Translations under genes and position numbers: made by a program
Notes under the pieces: generated by a model
Database searches by the model: none
What the model was told of the DNA's origin: nothing
The model's input: the letters and a program-made list of their open reading frames with translations, nothing else
Source: Pseudomonas sp. PDNC002
GTDB lineage: Bacteria > Pseudomonadota > Gammaproteobacteria > Pseudomonadales > Pseudomonadaceae
NCBI RefSeq assembly: GCF_016919445.1
Contig: NZ_CP070356.1
Location: 3,364,001 to 3,428,000 of the forward strand
Direction of reading: 5' to 3'
Length of the DNA stretch: 64,000 nucleotides
In this document: positions 59,747-64,000 of the stretch, piece after piece
How positions within the stretch are numbered: position 1 is the stretch's first letter
Layout of the letters: every line of letters starts with the position of its first letter

Positions 59747-61636
59747 ATGCTGCAAAACATCAGGGACAATTCCCAAGGCTGGATCACCAAGACCATCCTG
59801 GGCGTGATCGTTGTCCTCATGGCTTTGACCGGGTTCGATCAGATCATTCGCGCAACCCATCACGAGAACGTCGCTGCCCAGGTCAATGGTGACGATATCG
59901 GCCTGCCGGAACTGCAGCAGGCCGTGGACATGCAGCGTCGCCAACTGATGCAGCGTCTGGGCAAGGACTTCGATGCGTCCATGCTTGACGACAAGCTGCT
60001 CAAGGAATCTGCGCTGAAGTCGCTCATCGAGCGTAGGCTGGTGCTGCAGGCGGCTCAGAACGACAAGTTCGCCTTCTCCCAGCAGGCCGTGGACCAGCTC
60101 ATCCTGCAGACTCCGGAATTCCAGGTGGACGGCAAATTCAGCGCTGACCGCTTCGATCAGGTTATCCGCCAGATGGGCTACGACCGCATGCAGTTCCGCC
60201 GCATGTTCGGCGAGGAAATGCTGATCGGCCAACTGCGCGCCGGCATCGCCGGTACCGGTTTCGTCACCGATGATGAGCTGAGCGCCTTCGCTCGTCTGGA
60301 AAAGCAGACCCGTGACTTCGCCACCCTGACCCTCAAGGCCGACCCGGCCAAGAGCAAGGTAGAAGACAGCGAAATCAAGGCGTACTACGACGCCCATAGC
60401 ACCGAGTTCATGACGCCCGAGCAGGTCACCATCGACTACATCGAGCTGAAGAAATCCGGCTTCTTCGACCAGGTCGAAGTGAAGAAGGAGGACCTCGATG
60501 CCCTCTATCAGAAGGAAATCGCCGGCCTGGCCGAGCAGCGCGATGCCGCGCACATCCTGATCGAGGTGAACGACAAGCAGAACGATCAGCAGGCCAAGGC
60601 CAAGATCGACGAGATCAAGGCGCGCCTGGACAAGGGTGAGGACTTCGCCAAGCTGGCCAAGGAGCTGTCCAACGACACCGGCTCCGCTGCCAACGGTGGT
60701 GATCTCGGTTATGCCGGCCGTGGGGTCTACGATCCTGCCTTCGAGGAGTCGCTGTACGCGTTGAAGAAGGGCGAGGTCTCCGCGCCGGTCAAGACGTCCT
60801 ACGGCTGGCACCTGATCAAGCTGCTGGGCGTCGAAGCGCCTGAGGTTCCGACCTTCGACAGCCTGAAGGCGAAGCTGGAGAAAGAGGTCAAGACCCAACT
60901 GGTCGAGCAGCGCTTCGTCGATGCGACCAAACAACTGGAAAGCTCCGCCTACGAAGCTTCTGACCTGGCGCAGCCCGCCCAGGACATGCGCCTGAAGGTG
61001 CAGACCAGCAAGCCATTCGGCAAGGAAGGCGGCGAAGGTGTCACTGCGAACCGCCAGGTGATCCAGGCTGCGTTCGGCACCGAGGTGCTGGAAGACGGTG
61101 CCAACAGTGGCGCCATCGAGCTGGATCCGGACACCGTGGTCGTGCTGCGCGTGAAGGAGCACCACAAGCCTGAGCAGGAAACCCTCGCGCAGGTGAGCGA
61201 CAGCATCCTCAAGCGCCTGCAGGTGGAGCATGCTGCGGCCGACGCCAAGACCCGTGGCGAAGCCCTGCTGGCAGGTCTGCGCGATGGCAAGGTCGCGTTG
61301 GCCAAGGCTCAGGAAGGCCAGGAGTGGAAGGTCGTCGAAGCGGCCGCCCGCGGCCAGGAAGGTGTCGATCCGGTCGTGCTGCAGAGTGTGTTCCGCATGG
61401 CTCGTCCTGAAGCCGCCGACAAGCCCAGCCTGGGCGGTGTGGCGTTGCAGAATGGCGACTTCGTACTGGTCAAGCTCAATGGTGTGAATGAGCCGGAAGC
61501 GAAGCCGACCGAGGAAGAGAAGGCGATGTACCAACGCTTCCTCGCCTCGCGTAGCGGCCAGGATGATTTCTCCGCGTTCCGCCGTTATCTGCAGGATCAG
61601 GCGAAAGTCGAGAAATTCGACGAAGCCAAGAAGTAA
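59747..61636 (+). CDS. ppiD: Periplasmic folding chaperone PpiD
   Basis: 629 residues, inner-membrane anchored. N-terminal helix (ITKTILGVIVVLMALTGF), SurA-N-like chaperone domain (about 40-200), PPIC-type parvulin domain (about 270-360: AAHILIEVND ... NGGDLGYAGRG ... YGWHLIKL), and a C-terminal helical region. ATG 59747 is preceded by GGGGG; an in-frame ATG at 59669 lies in the previous terminator. Helps fold outer-membrane proteins. Confidence 0.95.
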   Translation: MLQNIRDNSQGWITKTILGVIVVLMALTGFDQIIRATHHENVAAQVNGDDIGLPELQQAVDMQRRQLMQRLGKDFDASMLDDKLLKESALKSLIERRLVLQAAQNDKFAFSQQAVDQLILQTPEFQVDGKFSADRFDQVIRQMGYDRMQFRRMFGEEMLIGQLRAGIAGTGFVTDDELSAFARLEKQTRDFATLTLKADPAKSKVEDSEIKAYYDAHSTEFMTPEQVTIDYIELKKSGFFDQVEVKKEDLDALYQKEIAGLAEQRDAAHILIEVNDKQNDQQAKAKIDEIKARLDKGEDFAKLAKELSNDTGSAANGGDLGYAGRGVYDPAFEESLYALKKGEVSAPVKTSYGWHLIKLLGVEAPEVPTFDSLKAKLEKEVKTQLVEQRFVDATKQLESSAYEASDLAQPAQDMRLKVQTSKPFGKEGGEGVTANRQVIQAAFGTEVLEDGANSGAIELDPDTVVVLRVKEHHKPEQETLAQVSDSILKRLQVEHAAADAKTRGEALLAGLRDGKVALAKAQEGQEWKVVEAAARGQEGVDPVVLQSVFRMARPEAADKPSLGGVALQNGDFVLVKLNGVNEPEAKPTEEEKAMYQRFLASRSGQDDFSAFRRYLQDQAKVEKFDEAKK

Positions 61637-61642
61637 CGAACG

Positions 61643-61660
61643 GGGCCGCGCAAGCGGCCC
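61643..61660 (+). terminator. Intrinsic terminator of ppiD
   Basis: GGGCCGC (61643-61649) / GCGGCCC (61654-61660) with a 4-base loop, followed by TTGTTCT. Moderate T content. Confidence 0.7.
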
Positions 61661-61675
61661 TTGTTCTATCAGGCA

Positions 61676-61703
61676 AAGAAAAAGGCCGCATCTGCGGCCT
61701 TTC
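61676..61703. terminator. Intrinsic terminator, fabI side
   Basis: AAGGCCGCA, TC, TGCGGCCTT with an A-run before (a T-run on the minus strand), 20 bases beyond the fabI stop. Confidence 0.85.
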
Positions 61704-61722
61704 GTTCATCTGGCGGACGAGG

Positions 61723-62520
61723 TTAGTCGTCGCTCAGCGGGCCCATGGCGGTGGTGTTGAAGCCGCCATCGACATAGAGGATTTCGCCGCTGATGCCGCT
61801 GGCCAGGTCCGAGCAGAGAAACGCGCCGGCGTTGCCGACTTCCTCGATGGTCACATTGCGGCGCAGCGGCGTCTGGCGCTCATTGGCGGCAAGCATCTTG
61901 CGGAAGCTCTTGATGCCCGACGCGGCCAGGGTGCGAATGGGGCCGGCGGAGATCGCGTTTACCCGCGTACCCTCCGGGCCGAGGCTGCCGGCCAGGTAGC
62001 GTACGCCGGCCTCCAGGCTGGCCTTGGCCATGCCCATCACGTTGTAGTTGGGCAGGGTGCGCTCGGCGCCCAGGTAGGAGAGGGTGAGCAGGCTGCCGTT
62101 ACGGCCCTGCATCAACTCGCGGCCGGCCTTGGCCAGGGCGATGAAGCTGTAGGCGCTGATGTCGTGGGCGATACGGAAACCGTCGCGGGTGGTGACCGCG
62201 GTAAAGTCGCCGTCGAGCTGGTCACCTGGCGCAAAGCCCACTGAGTGGACGATGCAGTCCAGTCCGTCCCATTGTTTTGCCAGCGCGGCGAAAACGGCCT
62301 CGATGTCGGCGTCGTTGGCCACATCGCAAGGGAAGCACAGCTGCGCATTGGAGCCCCAGTCGGCGGCGAATTCTTCGACCCGCCCCTTGAGCTTGTCGTT
62401 CTGGTAGGTGAAGGCCAGCTCGGCGCCTTCGCGATGCATCGCGGCTGCGATACCGGAGGCGATGGACAGCTTGCTGGCGACGCCGACGATCAGGACGCGC
62501 TTACCTCTGAGAAATCCCAT
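61723..62520 (-). CDS. fabI: Enoyl-[acyl-carrier-protein] reductase (NADH)
   Basis: 265 residues. Reduces trans-2-enoyl-ACP in fatty-acid elongation. Short-chain dehydrogenase with N-terminal [18 protein letters not shown] in place of GxxxGxG and catalytic Tyr/Lys in [17 protein letters not shown]. Target of triclosan in bacteria that have FabI. ATG 62520 has an AAGGAG site; in-frame codons upstream continue into the next gene's region and are not credible. Confidence 0.96.
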   Translation of the reverse strand: MGFLRGKRVLIVGVASKLSIASGIAAAMHREGAELAFTYQNDKLKGRVEEFAADWGSNAQLCFPCDVANDADIEAVFAALAKQWDGLDCIVHSVGFAPGDQLDGDFTAVTTRDGFRIAHDISAYSFIALAKAGRELMQGRNGSLLTLSYLGAERTLPNYNVMGMAKASLEAGVRYLAGSLGPEGTRVNAISAGPIRTLAASGIKSFRKMLAANERQTPLRRNVTIEEVGNAGAFLCSDLASGISGEILYVDGGFNTTAMGPLSDD

Positions 62521-62545
62521 AGTCACTCCTTGTTCGTGTGCGGAG

Positions 62546-64000
62546 TCAGGCCGGCGCCGGGACCAGGAAGGCGGCCTCCAGCAGTTGCTGGGTATAGGTG
62601 TGCTGCGGCGCGGCGAAGACCTCGTCGGCCATGCCTTGTTCGACCACCTTGCCATGACGGATCACCATCAACTGGTGGCTCAGCGCTTTCACCACCGCCA
62701 GGTCATGGCTGATGAACAGGTAGGTCAGGTTGTACTTCTCCTGCAAATGCCGGAGTAGTTCCACCACTTGACGCTGCACGGTGCGATCCAGCGCGGAAGT
62801 CGGCTCGTCCAGCAGGATCAGCGCCGGCTTGAGCACCAGTGCGCGGGCGATGGCGATGCGCTGCCGTTGGCCGCCGGAGAATTCGTGCGGGTAGCGGTGT
62901 CGGGTGTCGGGGTCGAGGCCGACTTCCTTCAGGGCCGCGATGATCGCCTGCTCGCGCTCTTCGGCCGAACCGGTGCCGTGGATTTCCAGGCCTTCACCGA
63001 CGATCTGGCCCACCGACATGCGCGGGCTGAGGCTGCCGAAGGGGTCCTGGAAGACGACCTGCATTTCGCGCCGCAGCGGCCGCACCTCGGCTTGACTCAT
63101 GCCCTCCAGTGCCTGGCCCTCGAAGCGGATACCGCCCTGGCTATTGATCAGTCGCAGGATGGCCAGGCCCAGGGTGGACTTGCCGGAGCCGCTCTCGCCG
63201 ACGATGCCCAGGGTCTGGCCGCGGGGCAGGCTGAAGTCGATGCCGTCGACGGCCTTGACGTGATCGACGGTCTTGCGGAACACGCCTTTCTTGATCGGGA
63301 ACCACACGCGCAGGTCGTTGACCTCCAGCAGTGGCGCTCCTGGCTCGTTCTGCGCGGGGCTGCCACTGGGCTCGGCTCCGAGCAATTCGCGCGTGTAGGG
63401 GTGCTGTGGGGCCTCGAAGAGGGCTTCGCAGTCGGCCTGCTCGACAATACAGCCGCTCTTCATCACGCAAACGCGATGGGCGATGCGCCGCACCAGGTTG
63501 AGGTCGTGGGTGATCAGCAGCATGGCCATGCCCAGGTGCTGCTGCAGGTCGCGCAGCAGGTCGAGGATCTTCAGCTGCACGGTGACGTCAAGGGCCGTGG
63601 TCGGTTCGTCGGCGATCAGCAGCTCCGGTTCGCAGGCCAGGGCCATGGCGATCATCACCCGCTGGCGCTGGCCGCCGGAGAGCTCGTGCGGATAGGCCTT
63701 GAGGCGGCTGGCAGGGTTGGGGATGCCCACTAGGTCCAGCAGCTCCAGCGTGCGTGCGCGAGCCTGGGCGCCGTTCATGCCTTTGTGCAGCGCGAGGACT
63801 TCGCCGATCTGCTTCTCGATGCTGTGCAGCGGGTTCAGCGAGGTCATGGGTTCCTGGAACACCATGGCGATGCGGTTGCCGCGAATCCCGCGCAGCTTGC
63901 GCTCGGGGAGCTTGAGCAGGTCCTTGCCGGCGTAGTGGATGCTGCCAGAGGGATGGCTCGCGGTGGGGTAGGGCAGCAAGCGCAGGATGGAGTGCGCGGT
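62546..64000 (-). CDS. Double ABC transporter ATPase (YejF / oligopeptide type), 5' end outside window
   Basis: Two ATP-binding domains in one chain; 484 codons are visible and the N-terminus lies beyond 64000. The first domain is visible from just before [13 protein letters not shown] (Q-loop), then [15 protein letters not shown] and [11 protein letters not shown]. The second has GESGSGKST (Walker A), [15 protein letters not shown] and [10 protein letters not shown]. The fused Dpp/Opp-type layout matches YejF of the YejABEF peptide (microcin C) transporter, so the partner genes are probably just beyond the window. It follows (upstream of) fabI by 25 bases on the same strand. Confidence 0.92.
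   Translation of the reverse strand, partial: TAHSILRLLPYPTASHPSGSIHYAGKDLLKLPERKLRGIRGNRIAMVFQEPMTSLNPLHSIEKQIGEVLALHKGMNGAQARARTLELLDLVGIPNPASRLKAYPHELSGGQRQRVMIAMALACEPELLIADEPTTALDVTVQLKILDLLRDLQQHLGMAMLLITHDLNLVRRIAHRVCVMKSGCIVEQADCEALFEAPQHPYTRELLGAEPSGSPAQNEPGAPLLEVNDLRVWFPIKKGVFRKTVDHVKAVDGIDFSLPRGQTLGIVGESGSGKSTLGLAILRLINSQGGIRFEGQALEGMSQAEVRPLRREMQVVFQDPFGSLSPRMSVGQIVGEGLEIHGTGSAEEREQAIIAALKEVGLDPDTRHRYPHEFSGGQRQRIAIARALVLKPALILLDEPTSALDRTVQRQVVELLRHLQEKYNLTYLFISHDLAVVKALSHQLMVIRHGKVVEQGMADEVFAAPQHTYTQQLLEAAFLVPAPA

Noticed and set aside
1-64000. CRISPR arrays, prophage, transposase genes
   Set aside because: No regularly spaced direct repeats, phage structural genes or transposase motifs were seen; the only repeats are the palindromic elements listed.

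Overview
The window is chromosomal DNA from a GC-rich gammaproteobacterium, almost certainly a Pseudomonas of the P. aeruginosa / P. nitroreducens lineage. The evidence is an OprF-type porin next to the ECF sigma factor SigX, the cmaX-crfX-cmpX block before it, and the gene order ppsA ... oprF-cobA-nitrate assimilation-acnB ... lpxH-ppiB-glnS-cysS-folD-tRNAs-tig-clpPX-lon-hupB-ppiD-fabI. From memory this order largely follows the P. aeruginosa chromosome. No prophage, insertion sequence or CRISPR array is visible.

Layout. (1) 1-10686, plus strand: two large MalT-like LuxR regulators, the first cut by the window edge, then a five-gene envelope operon. It encodes a small secreted protein, a C39-type peptidase, two outer-membrane beta-barrels (one FadL-type) and a MalM-like protein with three short W-x-D repeats. 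It resembles the Acinetobacter 'fil' genes and is the least understood locus here. (2) 10908-16807, minus strand: an ATP-grasp ligase / membrane transglutaminase-like / retropepsin-like protease triad, then a DUF3300-DUF2950 pair. (3) 16970-20324: the divergent PEP synthase regulator and PEP synthase. (4) 20390-26022, plus strand: hydrolase, rraA, cmaX-crfX-cmpX, sigX, oprF. (5) 26090-40105, minus strand: nitrate assimilation (cobA, nitrate reductase, nirD, nirB, a phosphatase-kinase fusion, a nitrate transporter, nasT, nasS), with a cytochrome c, a thioesterase and a PL7 lyase among them. (6) 40324-48310: acnB, DUF1289, Usp, miaE, an SPFH protein, lpxH, ppiB. (7) 48432-64000: glnS, cysS, folD, three tRNA genes, tig, clpP, clpX, lon, hupB, ppiD, fabI and the end of a double ABC ATPase gene.

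The best-supported regulatory result is in the nitrate block. nirB, the nitrate transporter gene and nasS each have, in order, a sigma-54 -24/-12 promoter, hairpins with A-x-x-G hexaloops, and an intrinsic terminator whose 5' arm overlaps the last hexaloop hairpin. This is the architecture expected for antitermination by an ANTAR protein, and the ANTAR protein NasT is encoded in the same block. NasS would release NasT on sensing nitrate. NasT would then let transcription continue into nirBD-nitrate reductase-cobA, the transporter and, unusually, nasST itself. The nirB leader carries a third hexaloop hairpin.

Other signals are a selC-like 74-nt element without a proper cloverleaf between hupB and ppiD, a nested inverted repeat upstream of acnB, mutually exclusive helices in the oprF leader, a sigma-32-type promoter before lon, and dispersed palindromic repeats at 10711, 10761, 34436 and 45570.
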